The notes: a model not told the origin generated them from the sequence alone. A stretch of 64,000 nt of DNA from Modicisalibacter luteus DSM 23508 (GCF_000378505.1 NZ_KB900000.1:62001-126000), one strand, 5' to 3'; positions 8,689 to 17,710 are shown, counted from the stretch's first letter. Translations and numbers: made by a program.

Positions 8689-9785
8689 AGCCCGTATCGG
8701 CAACACTCCAGGGCATCGGCGTTGCCGTGCCGCCCGGAAGGCTGGATCAGGACGCGGCCACGGCCCTGGCTCAGGCTCGTTGTTGTACTGACGAGCGTGA
8801 GCGTGCCTGGCTGCGACGTGTCTACCGCCATAGTGGCATCCGAAAGCGGGGCAGCGTGTTGATCGGGCCGGAACATGACACCGCCGGTTTCGAGCGTTTC
8901 TATCCCGTACCCGCCACCACTGAGGAGCGCGGGCCAACCACAGCGACACGAATCCAGCGCTATGTGGAAGAAGCCGCCCCGCTGGGCGAGAGGGCCTGTC
9001 GTGCTGCCCTCGAACAGGCCCAGGCCAAGGTCGCCAGTATCACCCACTTGGTTATGGTGTCCTGTACCGGGATGGTGTCGCCGGGGTTAGATGCGCAACT
9101 TATCCAGAGATTGGGGTTATCACCGGACATTGGCCGCTTGAACCTGGGGTTCATGGGCTGCCACGGTGCTCTGAATGGCCTGCGTGCGGCGGAAGGGCTG
9201 TTGCAGGCCTCGTCCGAGGGACGTGTACTGCTGTGCTGTGTCGAGTTGTGCAGCCTGCATTTCCAGTACGGCTGGGACATGCAGAAAGTTATTGCCAATG
9301 GTCTTTTCGCCGATGGCGCGGGGGCCGTGGTACTCGATGGTATCGAGACTGGCGATCGGCAAGGTTGGCGGTTGGTCGAGACGCGCAGCCGCCTGGCCGA
9401 GGATTCGAGTGAAGCCATGACCTGGAGAGTCGGGAATCATGGTTTTGAGATGACATTATCCAGTGAGGTTCCGAAACGCATACGCGGGGCGTTGCGGCCC
9501 TGGGTCGAACAATGGCTGGCGGAGCACGATCTGAGGCTCGGTGACGTAAGGCACTGGGCGATCCATCCGGGAGGGCCTGAGATCCTGCGTGCTGCACGCC
9601 AGGCGCTGGCGCTACCGGAGCAGGCCAGCCATGCTTCGGAAAAGATATTGGCCGAGCATGGCAACATGTCATCGCCCACGGTGCTGTTCGTTCTCGAACG
9701 GATGCGTCGTGCCGGAGCGAGTGGCCCTTGTGTCGTGCTGGGTTTCGGCCCGGGGCTATCGTTCGAGGCCGCCCTGTTGCGCTGA
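8685..9785 (+). CDS. Type III polyketide synthase (chalcone synthase-like)
   Basis: The protein is 366 residues from the ATG that overlaps the preceding stop (ATGA); longer in-frame starts lie inside the flavoprotein gene. The thiolase-fold catalytic triad can be placed: Cys159 in FMGCHGA, His294 in IHPGGPEIL and Asn327 in HGNMSSPTVLF, with a GFGPGLSFE signature near the C-terminus. Such enzymes extend an acyl-CoA starter with malonyl-CoA and cyclise the product to resorcinols, pyrones or phloroglucinols. Bacterial members beside methyltransferase and flavoprotein genes usually make alkylresorcinols, alkylpyrones or derived quinones, often membrane-associated. The starter unit is not predictable here. 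Confidence 0.9.
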   Translation: MKPVSATLQGIGVAVPPGRLDQDAATALAQARCCTDERERAWLRRVYRHSGIRKRGSVLIGPEHDTAGFERFYPVPATTEERGPTTATRIQRYVEEAAPLGERACRAALEQAQAKVASITHLVMVSCTGMVSPGLDAQLIQRLGLSPDIGRLNLGFMGCHGALNGLRAAEGLLQASSEGRVLLCCVELCSLHFQYGWDMQKVIANGLFADGAGAVVLDGIETGDRQGWRLVETRSRLAEDSSEAMTWRVGNHGFEMTLSSEVPKRIRGALRPWVEQWLAEHDLRLGDVRHWAIHPGGPEILRAARQALALPEQASHASEKILAEHGNMSSPTVLFVLERMRRAGASGPCVVLGFGPGLSFEAALLR

Positions 9786-9832
9786 CCATCCATAAAAAGG
9801 GATCGGCAAAATATTGCCGTTTTTACGCAGAG

Positions 9833-10357
9833 ATGAACGCGGAAGACAAAGCGCTCCGGCGCATCGGACTGGGCATGATGCTGGTATTCTGGCTACTGCT
9901 CATGGCCTTGGGTGTGTGGTGGTTCGAGCACCTGATCGAGGCGCGCCAGCATCCCAATGCCAATCTGGCCACCACTGGCGAGGCCAACCTGCCGATTACC
10001 CTGCAGCGCAATGCGGCGGGGCACTTCGTGGCACCCGGCCACATCAATGGTAAACCGGTCAGGTTCCTGCTGGATACCGGGGCGAGTCTGGTCGCGGTGC
10101 CTGGCGAACTGGCCGAGCGTCTGGAGCTCGAGCCGGGCGCCAGCGCCGATTTTTTCACCGCCAACGGACGTGCCCGGGGTTACCTGACCCGGCTCGACCG
10201 GGTCGGGCTGGGTGGAGTGAATGCCCATGACGTACCCGGCTCGATCAATCCTGGAATGCAGGGTGATACCGTGCTGCTGGGGATGAGCTTCTTGCATCGT
10301 TTCGACATCCAGATTCGCGGCGCTGAGATGACGCTGAGCCCGGCCCAGCCCCTGTAA
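9833..10357 (+). CDS. Membrane-anchored retropepsin-like aspartic protease
   Basis: This 174-residue protein starts at the ATG at 9833; an upstream in-frame start lies inside the PKS gene. It has one N-terminal membrane segment (about 13-30) followed by a periplasmic domain with the aspartic protease motif LLDTGAS (D81). A single copy of the motif indicates a retropepsin-like enzyme that would work as a dimer, as in the TIGR02281 family. The gene follows the PKS cluster by 47 bases but its function does not obviously connect with it. The cleaved substrate is unknown. Confidence 0.8.
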   Translation: MNAEDKALRRIGLGMMLVFWLLLMALGVWWFEHLIEARQHPNANLATTGEANLPITLQRNAAGHFVAPGHINGKPVRFLLDTGASLVAVPGELAERLELEPGASADFFTANGRARGYLTRLDRVGLGGVNAHDVPGSINPGMQGDTVLLGMSFLHRFDIQIRGAEMTLSPAQPL

Positions 10358-10370
10358 TCGACAAGTCGCA

Positions 10371-11126
10371 TCAGACATCGAGCAACAAGCCATCATAGGC
10401 CAGGCCAACACCGTCCGGCAGCGGTAAGCTGCCTTGCATGGCCAATGCATCCACCTCATGGCTCAAGTGTGTCAGCCAAGCCTCGGTGGGCGCCAGGCGT
10501 TCGATGATGGCCAAGGCCTGGGGCACCGTATTGTGATTGGCTGACGAGGCGTTGGGCGGCAACGTGGCATCCAGGATGATGATGTCCGGCTGCCAGGACA
10601 TCAGGAAGCGATGGGTTTCGACTGGCAATTCCTGAGTGTCGGTGAGATACGCCAGCCGTCGCGAGCTACCCTCCAGGCAATAACCGATGGCCGGTAGACT
10701 GTGATTGAGCGGTACGGGAGTCACCGACAGGCCGTCATCGAACTGAAGCAATTGAAAGGGCTCGAGCCCCTCCTTGATATCCAGCAGGCCGGGCTTGGCA
10801 AACAGCCCGTCGAACCCATTCTCGTCCCTGGGCCCATAGACAGGAATGGAGGGGCCGACGCCCCAGCGCAAGCGCATTAGTCCCTGGGCGTGGTCGGCGT
10901 GGTAATGCGTCATCAGGAACGCAGCGGGGCGCTGGAACTCGCAGGTCTCGACGAGATCCAGTCGCCCGGCATCGATCAGGTAACGCTGGCCTGCGATATG
11001 GATTTCGGCACCGCACGGCGCCCGGCGATGTTCGGGGCGCTCCCGGGCCCGCCGGCAGGCGGCACACTGACACCCGAAGCAGGGGACCTGGGCGCTGTTT
11101 CCGGTGCCTGTCGCACGAAACTGCAT
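10371..11126 (-). CDS. phnP: PhnP-like metallo-beta-lactamase fold phosphodiesterase
   Basis: This 251-residue MBL-fold protein carries the metal motif H74-x-H76-x-D78-H79 (THYHADH) and an N-terminal cysteine cluster (C16, C19, C21, C24) like the extra zinc site of PhnP. PhnP hydrolyses 5-phosphoribosyl 1,2-cyclic phosphate to the 1,5-bisphosphate, the last steps of carbon-phosphorus lyase breakdown of phosphonates. No other phn genes occur in the window, so it is an orphan here. It converges with the retropepsin gene with only 13 bases between the stops. A related cyclic phosphodiesterase role is possible. Confidence 0.78.
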   Translation of the reverse strand: MQFRATGTGNSAQVPCFGCQCAACRRARERPEHRRAPCGAEIHIAGQRYLIDAGRLDLVETCEFQRPAAFLMTHYHADHAQGLMRLRWGVGPSIPVYGPRDENGFDGLFAKPGLLDIKEGLEPFQLLQFDDGLSVTPVPLNHSLPAIGYCLEGSSRRLAYLTDTQELPVETHRFLMSWQPDIIILDATLPPNASSANHNTVPQALAIIERLAPTEAWLTHLSHEVDALAMQGSLPLPDGVGLAYDGLLLDV

Positions 11127-11151
11127 GGCGCTGTTTCCTGGGATTGTCGGG

Positions 11152-12366
11152 TCAGGTTCCTGTCTGTGGCAGTAGCTCTACCTTGATCCAGCCGTTTTCG
11201 CGGCGGTCGAAGGCTTCGAAGGCACTCAGTGCGTCGGGCATCTTCTGGCTTTGCGTCAGCAGCTTGGCCGGATCGATCTTGCCCGCGAGAGTCAGCTCGA
11301 TCAGCTTGGGAATGTTCTTGCGGTGTGGGCAGTTGCCCATGCGCATCGTCAGGTTGCGATTCATTGCCATACCGATGGGGAAAGCCCGGAAATCGGGGGG
11401 ATACACCCCGATGATCGATAGGGTGCCGGCCTTGGCGAGGCCTTCAACGGCCCACTGTAGCGCTTGGCTCGGTCCGTCGCCGGGCTGCCACAGGTCGCCG
11501 GAGGGGTTCGCCTGCGGGGCGTTCTCCTGGGATTCCTGCTCCTGGGACTGGATCTCGTCGTCCTGGACCGCGGCACCGTGATGGGCGTGCTCGGCGTCGA
11601 CGCCCACCGCATCGATGGCACGATCTGCGCCGATGCCACCAGTCAGTCGTTGCAGGGTCTCGACAGGGTTCTCGCGCTCGAAATTGATGGTTTCGGCGCC
11701 CAATTCGCGAGCCTTGGCGAGGCGGTCCTCCTTGCCGTCGATAGCAAACACACGCCCGGCACCGAGCAGCTTGGCACTGGCCACGGCAAACAGCCCGACC
11801 GGGCCACAGCCGAATACAGCTACGGTATCGCCGTCGGAAATTTCGGCTTCCACGGCGCCAAAGTAGGCGGTGGGAAAGATGTCCGACATGGCAATAGCCT
11901 GGTCGTCGCTGATTTCATCGGGCAATTTGACCAGTCCCACGTTGGCGAACGGAATGCGGGCCTTTTCCGCCTGCAACCCGTGGAACGGACCGGTGGGCTT
12001 GGGGCCGCCATAAAATGCCGTTCCTGCCTGCTTGCCGTTGGGGTTGGCGACATCGCACTGGGAAAAGTAGCCGGCCCTGCAATAGCTGCAGGCCCCGCAG
12101 GCGATGGTGGATGGGATCACCACCCGGTCGCCGATGCTCAGGTTACGGACATCGTCGCCGATGGCCTCGACGATCCCCACCCCTTCGTGACCGAGGATGG
12201 TGCCTTCCTCCATGTCGGAAAAGGTGCCGCGGATGAAGTGCAGGTCGGTTCCGCAGATGGCGGACGCCGTGAGGCGCACAATAGCGTCGGTAGGTTCCTC
12301 TATCTTCGGCTCGGGAACGTCGTCCAATCGAATGTCACCGATTCCATGGTAGACAATTGCTTTCAT
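11152..12366 (-). CDS. Zinc-dependent alcohol dehydrogenase
   Basis: The protein is 404 residues from the ATG with AGGAG six bases upstream; a longer start at 12420 lacks this. It is a medium-chain dehydrogenase: catalytic zinc residues sit in ICGTDLHF and GHEGVG, the structural zinc cysteines in ACGACSYCRAGYFSQC, and the NAD-binding motif in VFGCGPVGLFA. The length and a charged insertion (about residues 255-290, rich in Gln/Glu) match the glutathione-independent formaldehyde dehydrogenase / threonine dehydrogenase-like subgroup. Substrate is not certain. A terminator separates it from the PRC-barrel gene upstream, so it has its own promoter. Confidence 0.8.
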   Translation of the reverse strand: MKAIVYHGIGDIRLDDVPEPKIEEPTDAIVRLTASAICGTDLHFIRGTFSDMEEGTILGHEGVGIVEAIGDDVRNLSIGDRVVIPSTIACGACSYCRAGYFSQCDVANPNGKQAGTAFYGGPKPTGPFHGLQAEKARIPFANVGLVKLPDEISDDQAIAMSDIFPTAYFGAVEAEISDGDTVAVFGCGPVGLFAVASAKLLGAGRVFAIDGKEDRLAKARELGAETINFERENPVETLQRLTGGIGADRAIDAVGVDAEHAHHGAAVQDDEIQSQEQESQENAPQANPSGDLWQPGDGPSQALQWAVEGLAKAGTLSIIGVYPPDFRAFPIGMAMNRNLTMRMGNCPHRKNIPKLIELTLAGKIDPAKLLTQSQKMPDALSAFEAFDRRENGWIKVELLPQTGT

Positions 12367-12479
12367 GCTGAGCTCCTGATCGCTGTTGAGCATGTGGCTC
12401 TTGAGCGTAGATAACTCCATCTATGGACAGCAATGCCGGCATTGTAAGGGTTCGCTACCGGGCGACAGGGATGCAAAAC

Positions 12480-12511
12480 GAGAAAAGCCCCGACAGTACG
12501 TTGCCAGGGCT
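12480..12511 (-). terminator. Rho-independent terminator of the PRC-barrel gene
   Basis: Read on the minus strand, a 10-bp stem (AGCCCTGGCA / TGTCGGGGCT, two G-T pairs) with loop ACGTAC is followed by TTTTCTCGTTTT. It lies downstream of the PRC-barrel gene stop at 12584 and upstream of the alcohol dehydrogenase start. Confidence 0.75.
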
Positions 12512-12583
12512 ATATCGGCATCAGGGGGCAAGTACCATTGGCTGTGCTTGGTGCCTCGGCCGGTACATGCCAGTCAGCCAACG

Positions 12584-13390
12584 CTACGAATCCCAGAGCC
12601 CATTGAACTGTTCGAAGTCGAAGGCAGTCATTTCGCTAACGTCCTGCTCCGAGTAGGGAAGCTGATAGGAACTGAAGCCCGGCTGCCAGCCATAGCTGTA
12701 ACCATAGAAGGGATAGGCCATCGTGCCGGGACCGTAACCACCAGAGGGCATCACCAGAACGGCCAGCAGTTCGCCTTCCTTCGAGAACACGGCATTGTCG
12801 ACATAGCCGTACCCAGCTCCGCTCTGCAGGTTGGAGTAGTCGTTGATCAGTTCGCTGAGCTTCCAGGTTCGCTCACCTGTCTCGGCGTCATCTGCGATGG
12901 CGGCTTTCTGCTGGAACACGTCCTTGCTGACGACTGAGTTATCGCCATAGAGATCGAACTGATCGACGTTGTCTTCATTAACGGGAACTCGCACGCCTTC
13001 CTTGGAGAGTTCCACCTGCTCCCAAGGAACAGCCACATGAGTATCACCAATGTCCCAGAAACCGCCGACCTCGGCGATCACCGCGATGATCTTGTCCTGC
13101 TCGTTGAGCACGGCGTTGGTAATGTCACCGATATCATCGCCATTTTTTCCAATGGCATCGGCACCTAACAAGCCCGAGGCGAGAAACTCCCCTCGCTTGT
13201 ACACCTCATCGTAATTCCATTCGCTCAGAGGCTTGGCTTGCAGTTGACCTTGCAATTGCTGGACTTGCGAGTTCTGGTTTTGCTGCGCCTGGTTGGCTCC
13301 CGCATTGTTGGAAGACTGGGCCTGCGCCTGCGAGAAAGCCACAGTCGATGCGATAGCGATTGCCAGGGTGCTAGCGTTGCGATAAGTCAT
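12584..13390 (-). CDS. Exported PRC-barrel domain protein
   Basis: This 268-residue protein has a Sec signal peptide (about 1-25, cleavage near AQAQ-SS) and GGGAGG upstream of its ATG. A Gln/Asn-rich stretch follows (about 25-55). Then come two PRC-barrel-like segments, each with the pattern of an LLGADAIGKNGDDIGDI start and VIAEVGGFWDIGDTHVAVPW body; the second, near residues 150-215, is less regular. PRC barrels are small beta-barrel modules found in photosynthetic reaction centres, RimM and many stress proteins. The C-terminus has a Tyr/Gly-rich stretch. The role is unknown; a periplasmic or envelope stress function is a guess. Confidence 0.75.
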   Translation of the reverse strand: MTYRNASTLAIAIASTVAFSQAQAQSSNNAGANQAQQNQNSQVQQLQGQLQAKPLSEWNYDEVYKRGEFLASGLLGADAIGKNGDDIGDITNAVLNEQDKIIAVIAEVGGFWDIGDTHVAVPWEQVELSKEGVRVPVNEDNVDQFDLYGDNSVVSKDVFQQKAAIADDAETGERTWKLSELINDYSNLQSGAGYGYVDNAVFSKEGELLAVLVMPSGGYGPGTMAYPFYGYSYGWQPGFSSYQLPYSEQDVSEMTAFDFEQFNGLWDS

Positions 13391-13619
13391 GTCAGTTACC
13401 TCCCTTTCACTGCCATGTCATTACACCCTAGTCAGAAACAGAGCCTTCCATCGAGCACAACTTGTGTCGCCTTGTTGATCTGGGAAACATGAGTTTTCAG
13501 GATGTCAGGTTAGGTAGCACTTCAATGATATTCGTCCAGTATTGTTGATTTTCTTCGGCCTATGCTAAGCATGAAGGACACATATACAGCGGTAACTGCC
13601 AAGCAAAGGAGTCTAGCGA

Positions 13620-13799
13620 ATGGATATCGAAGTTGGCGGCATTCTGGGTTTGATCTGGCTGATCATCATTATTTGGGCCATCGTCAAGGTGGCGAAGAGT
13701 TCGGCCAGTGGGCTGGCCAAGGTGCTGTGGATTCTTGCGTTGTTGATCTTTCCTTTGGTCGGTTTCATCGCTTGGCTAATCTTCGGCCCCAAGGGGTAG
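13620..13799 (+). CDS. Small membrane protein, PLDc_N-like
   Basis: This is a 59-residue protein starting at the ATG after AAAGGAG. It has two hydrophobic helices (about 7-23 and 35-54) separated by a short polar loop (KVAKSSASG) and ends FGPKG. The pattern resembles the PLDc_N module, which precedes the catalytic part of cardiolipin synthases but also occurs as a stand-alone two-helix protein. No phospholipase domain follows. A terminator-like hairpin lies 45 bases downstream, so it is probably its own transcription unit. Confidence 0.7.
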   Translation: MDIEVGGILGLIWLIIIIWAIVKVAKSSASGLAKVLWILALLIFPLVGFIAWLIFGPKG

Positions 13800-13844
13800 C
13801 GGACATCTTCATCAGGGCGTGCCTGGTATCTTGGAATCGTACGA

Positions 13845-13868
13845 ACCCCCGTCAGGAATGGCGGGGGT
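13845..13868 (+). terminator. Probable terminator after the small membrane protein
   Basis: A 7-bp G/C stem (ACCCCCG / CGGGGGT) with a 10-base loop is followed by CCTTCTTG. It lies between the stop at 13799 and the ATPase start at 13902. The T-tract is short. Confidence 0.5.
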
Positions 13869-13901
13869 CCTTCTTGATGGCCGTGTGGGCAGGGAGGCAG
13901 T

Positions 13902-16607
13902 GTGGCGGAGGAAGCGCAAACCGAAAGGCCGGGACGATCCGGTGAAGCGTATCACGCCGAGTCGGCAGAGGCGGTCGTCGATCATCTGGAAAGCAGCACG
14001 GACCGGGGGCTGACTAACGAGGAGGCGCAGCGGCGACGTGAACGCCACGGCCCCAACGAACTTCCCGAAGACAAGCGGGCAGGCCTGGTAGGTATCTTCC
14101 TTCGCCAATTCACCGACCCGTTAATCTACATCTTGCTGATTGCGGCCGGGGTATCGCTGGCCATCGGCAGTTTCGCTAGCGCTGCATTCATCACGGCGGT
14201 ACTGCTGCTCAATGCGATCGTAGGCTGTTTTCAGGAATACCAGTCGGAATCCAGTGCCCAGGCGCTGCAATCCGTGGTCCGCATGTGTCCACGTGTGTTG
14301 CGCGACGGTCAGCGCGACAAGGTCGATGCCACCGAACTGGTCCCGGGCGACATCGTGCTGCTCGAAACCGGCGACACGGTACCCGCCGACCTGCGTCTGA
14401 TCGATAGCACCAACGTGCAGGCCGACGAATCGTTGATTACGGGCGAATCCACGCCCGTCGACAAGGATGCCGGCGCGGAACTGGAGGAAGACACCCCCCT
14501 CGCTGAGCGTCAGACATTACTGCATTCGGGCAGTGCAGTGATGGCCGGGCGTGCCACTGGCATTGTAATCCGCACCGGGAAGACCACCGAAATCGGCCAG
14601 ATCGCCGCGTCGCTGGCGAAGAATGAAAGCGGCACCCCGCCATTGGTCCAGAAGCTCAAGCGCCTGACGCATTTGATTGCGCTGTTCACGCTGGCCGCCG
14701 TGGCCGGGGTCGCACTGATCCAGTTCCTTAATGGCAAGTCATTCGTCGATATCTTCACTCTCGCCGTGGCGCTATCGGTGGCGGCGATACCGGCGGGCCT
14801 GCCGGTGGCCATCACCGTCGCCTTGTCCGTGGCATCCTCGCGCATGGCCGAACGCAACGTGATCGTGCGTCGCCTGGCCGCCGTCGAGGGGCTTGGTTCG
14901 TGTACGTTGATCGCCAGCGACAAGACCGGCACGCTGACGGCCAACAAGCTGACCGTACAGCGGGTCTGGCTGGGCCCGAATCGCCAGGCCGAGATCGGTG
15001 GCGAGGCGCGCTCACTCGAGGGCGAAGTGACCGCCGGTGGCGAGACGCCGGAGGATGAGACCTGCGAGGCCCTGCGCACGTTCGCCACGGGCGGCGCCCT
15101 GGCCAGCGAAGGTGAGCTGACCATCGCGCAAGGCGAGATCCAGAAGGCCGAAGGCGACACGACAGATCTGGCCTTTCTGGTGCTGGCAGCGAAACTGGGG
15201 ATCGACCAGCAGACGTTGGCAGACGAATATCCCGAGGAGGACCGCATTCCCTTCGAAGCGTCCAAGTTCTTCAGTGCCACGTTCAATACATCGCAGGATC
15301 GCCTGGTCGCACATGCCAAGGGGGCACCCGAAACGATAATCGATATGTGCTCGCTGGATGACGAGACGCGCCAGACTATCGAGAAGCAGCAGAAAGACTG
15401 GGCCAACGAAGGGTTTCGGGTCCTGGCGGTGGCTGGCGGTGAAGTGGACGCTGCCAATGAGGAAAGCCTACGTAACCTGTCGTTCCTCGGGCTGGTCGCA
15501 TTGATCGATCCGATACGCGATGAGGTGCCCGAGGCCATCGAACGCTGCTATGGCGCTGGTGTCGGGGTGCGCATGATTACTGGCGATCATCCGGACACGG
15601 CATATGCCATCGGCAGCAGCCTCAAGTTGGCCGACGAGCGCGACCAGGTAATTACAGGCAAGGCGTTGTCCGAGGCGAATGACGAAGCCGATGTCCGCAT
15701 CGGGCGGGCGCGTGTCTTTGCACGGGTCGAGCCGCTGCAGAAGACCGAGATCGTCGAATCGCTGCAGCGTGATGGCCATTACGTGGCGGTCACCGGCGAC
15801 GGTGTCAACGACGCGCCTGCCCTGGATCGCGCCAATATCGGCATTGCCATGGGCGCGAGTGGCACCGACGTGGCGCGCAGCGCCGGTGACCTGATCCTCA
15901 CCGACGACAACTTCGCATCGGTCGTTCCCGGCATAGAGTGGGGGCGCACGGCCTATGACAACGTGCGCAAGGTCGTGTGGCTGCTGCTGTCGACCGGGAC
16001 TGCCGAGGTGCTTCTCTTCTTCCTGGCGCTGGGCTTTGGACTCCCGATCCCGCTGACCGCCGTGCAACTGTTGTGGCTGAACATGGTTACCAACGGCATC
16101 CAAGACGTTGCCCTGGGCTTCGAGAAGGCCGAGCCCGGCGTGCTCGATCGGCCGCCGCGATCTCCCGACGAGCCGATCTTCAACCGGCGCATGGTCGAGA
16201 ACGTGCTTGTCTCCGGTATCTATATCGGCGTGGTCGCGTTCGGGGTCTATTACTACCTGTATTCAGTGATGGGCATGGACGAGGCACAGGCTCGCAATCT
16301 CACTCTGTTGCTGATGGTGCTGTTCGAAAACATTCACCTGCTGAGCTGCCGTTCCGAGCGCCGCTCGCTGTTCAAGGTACCGCTGCGCAGCAACCCGCTG
16401 TTGCTGCTCTCGATCATCGGAGCACATGGCATACACGTTGCCGCGATGTACATACCCGGGCTCAAGGACGTGCTCGGCGTCTCGCCGGTCTCCTGGCAGA
16501 CCTGGGCCGTTCTGTTGGGAATTGCCGTCACGCTATTGTTCGTCGATGAGAGCGCCAAATGGCTGAGGTCGCGTAAAGTCAGTTCAGGCAAGGCCTCCTC
16601 TGGATAG
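13902..16607 (+). CDS. P2-type cation-transporting ATPase
   Basis: This 901-residue P-type ATPase starts at GTG with AGGGAGG upstream. It has an N-terminal cation-ATPase helical domain, the phosphatase TGES loop (ITGES near 178), the phosphorylation motif D340-KTGTLT, GDGVNDAPAL in the hinge, and a C-terminal membrane block, as in Ca2+/Na+ pumps. The ion ligands differ from SERCA: the TM4 motif is IPAGLP (Ala298 where SERCA has Glu309), TM6 reads NMVTN (Asn731 for Asp800), and TM5 keeps Glu702 (Glu771) but has Gly699 for Asn768. The transported ion is therefore uncertain; a plain Ca2+ pump label would be risky. TelA genes follow. Confidence 0.88.
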   Translation: MAEEAQTERPGRSGEAYHAESAEAVVDHLESSTDRGLTNEEAQRRRERHGPNELPEDKRAGLVGIFLRQFTDPLIYILLIAAGVSLAIGSFASAAFITAVLLLNAIVGCFQEYQSESSAQALQSVVRMCPRVLRDGQRDKVDATELVPGDIVLLETGDTVPADLRLIDSTNVQADESLITGESTPVDKDAGAELEEDTPLAERQTLLHSGSAVMAGRATGIVIRTGKTTEIGQIAASLAKNESGTPPLVQKLKRLTHLIALFTLAAVAGVALIQFLNGKSFVDIFTLAVALSVAAIPAGLPVAITVALSVASSRMAERNVIVRRLAAVEGLGSCTLIASDKTGTLTANKLTVQRVWLGPNRQAEIGGEARSLEGEVTAGGETPEDETCEALRTFATGGALASEGELTIAQGEIQKAEGDTTDLAFLVLAAKLGIDQQTLADEYPEEDRIPFEASKFFSATFNTSQDRLVAHAKGAPETIIDMCSLDDETRQTIEKQQKDWANEGFRVLAVAGGEVDAANEESLRNLSFLGLVALIDPIRDEVPEAIERCYGAGVGVRMITGDHPDTAYAIGSSLKLADERDQVITGKALSEANDEADVRIGRARVFARVEPLQKTEIVESLQRDGHYVAVTGDGVNDAPALDRANIGIAMGASGTDVARSAGDLILTDDNFASVVPGIEWGRTAYDNVRKVVWLLLSTGTAEVLLFFLALGFGLPIPLTAVQLLWLNMVTNGIQDVALGFEKAEPGVLDRPPRSPDEPIFNRRMVENVLVSGIYIGVVAFGVYYYLYSVMGMDEAQARNLTLLLMVLFENIHLLSCRSERRSLFKVPLRSNPLLLLSIIGAHGIHVAAMYIPGLKDVLGVSPVSWQTWAVLLGIAVTLLFVDESAKWLRSRKVSSGKASSG

Positions 16608-16623
16608 GTATCAGTTTCGCTGT

Positions 16624-16658
16624 AGCCTTGGCTCTTTCTTTTGAAGCGGGCCAAGGCT
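16624..16658 (+). terminator. Hairpin after the P-type ATPase gene
   Basis: AGCCTTGGC and GCCAAGGCT form a perfect 9-bp stem with a 17-base loop, 16 bases after the ATPase stop. There is no clear T-run, so this may be an attenuating hairpin or an mRNA-stability element rather than a full terminator. Confidence 0.4.
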
Positions 16659-16721
16659 CTTATCTCCGTCCTGTCGTTTCTCTACAATCAGGCTTTCCCA
16701 CGATTTGCAGGCCTGTCGCGT

Positions 16722-17660
16722 ATGCTCGAATTTCTCCAAGGGTTGGCCTACGGGTTGTTTCTCTCCTGCCTGCCCTGGTTTCTGATCGGCATGGTCAGTC
16801 CGCGCCATGCCATCCCCTCGGATTTTCCGAGTCGCCTACAGGTTGTGGTGCGCTATTGGCTGGTAGTGCCGTTCATCGCCCTGCTGCTGTGGCTGACGTC
16901 GCTATGGGGCGGTTTTGGCCCGTCGCTATGGGGGTGGCTGGCCGGCTTGGCGGCGGTTGCCATTGAGCTCCCGGTCGAAGGTCGGTTGCGGCGTTGGTGG
17001 AAGGGTTACAAGCAGCGTCGCCGTGCATCGCGTCAGGCCGCCGAGACTGCACGCCGACAGGCGGAAGAACAGCGCAAGGCCCAAGAGTCGGGCCTGCTGA
17101 CGCTCGATCCCGCCCATCCCCCGGCGAATGCCGACCAGGTCGTACTTGCCTTGTGCCGCGCCAAGCAGCAATTGCTGGACGCGCATCGCCCGGATATCGC
17201 AACTCAGTCCGATCGTCTGTACAGCCGTTACCTGCGCGCTCTTGAGGTGCTCCAGACGCGTTTCGACAGCAGCGAACTGGCTTATGAGCGCTCACGGGCC
17301 TTGATCGGCGAGGTGTGCTTCGGTGCCGTAGACAATTTGACCGCGATGGCGTCGCAGGCCAGCAGCGTGGCTGGCGTCGACAGCGATTACGCCCGGCACC
17401 GGCTGGCGAAAGGCATACCTCTATCGGAACAAGAACGCTCCGCGCTCGAGCGGCGCCTGGCGCTGGTCGAAGAAACCGAACGTCACCTGCGCGATCTAAG
17501 TGCCCGTAACGAGAAGGCATTGACGGCCTTGGACAATACAGCCGTTGCCATGGCACGTATCGATACCGGCCGTCCTCAGGCCTCGGTCGATACCGATCAG
17601 GCGCTCTACGATCTGCAGCGTTTCGTCGAACGAGCCGGGCGCTACGACCGCAATGCCTGA
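16722..17660 (+). CDS. Membrane protein with cytoplasmic helical domain, next to telA
   Basis: The protein is 312 residues from the ATG at 16722; a TTG at 16641 would add 27 residues within a hairpin and is less likely. Hydrophobic segments at about 1-22 and 43-90 are followed by a basic, coiled-coil-like stretch rich in Arg, Gln and Ala (about 95-130) and a long helical cytoplasmic part. The arrangement recalls XpaC, which is paired with TelA in Bacillus, but the sequence match is not strong enough to name it. It lies 50 bases upstream of telA in the same direction, so a shared operon and function are likely. Confidence 0.65.
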   Translation: MLEFLQGLAYGLFLSCLPWFLIGMVSPRHAIPSDFPSRLQVVVRYWLVVPFIALLLWLTSLWGGFGPSLWGWLAGLAAVAIELPVEGRLRRWWKGYKQRRRASRQAAETARRQAEEQRKAQESGLLTLDPAHPPANADQVVLALCRAKQQLLDAHRPDIATQSDRLYSRYLRALEVLQTRFDSSELAYERSRALIGEVCFGAVDNLTAMASQASSVAGVDSDYARHRLAKGIPLSEQERSALERRLALVEETERHLRDLSARNEKALTALDNTAVAMARIDTGRPQASVDTDQALYDLQRFVERAGRYDRNA

Positions 17661-17710
17661 CACCACCGGCCGGACACGATCAAAGATATCGGCAACAGGG
17701 GAGCGAACCA

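Noticed and set aside
11464-12414. Long plus-strand open frame over the alcohol dehydrogenase
   Set aside because: Antisense shadow; the opposite strand has zinc and NAD motifs.
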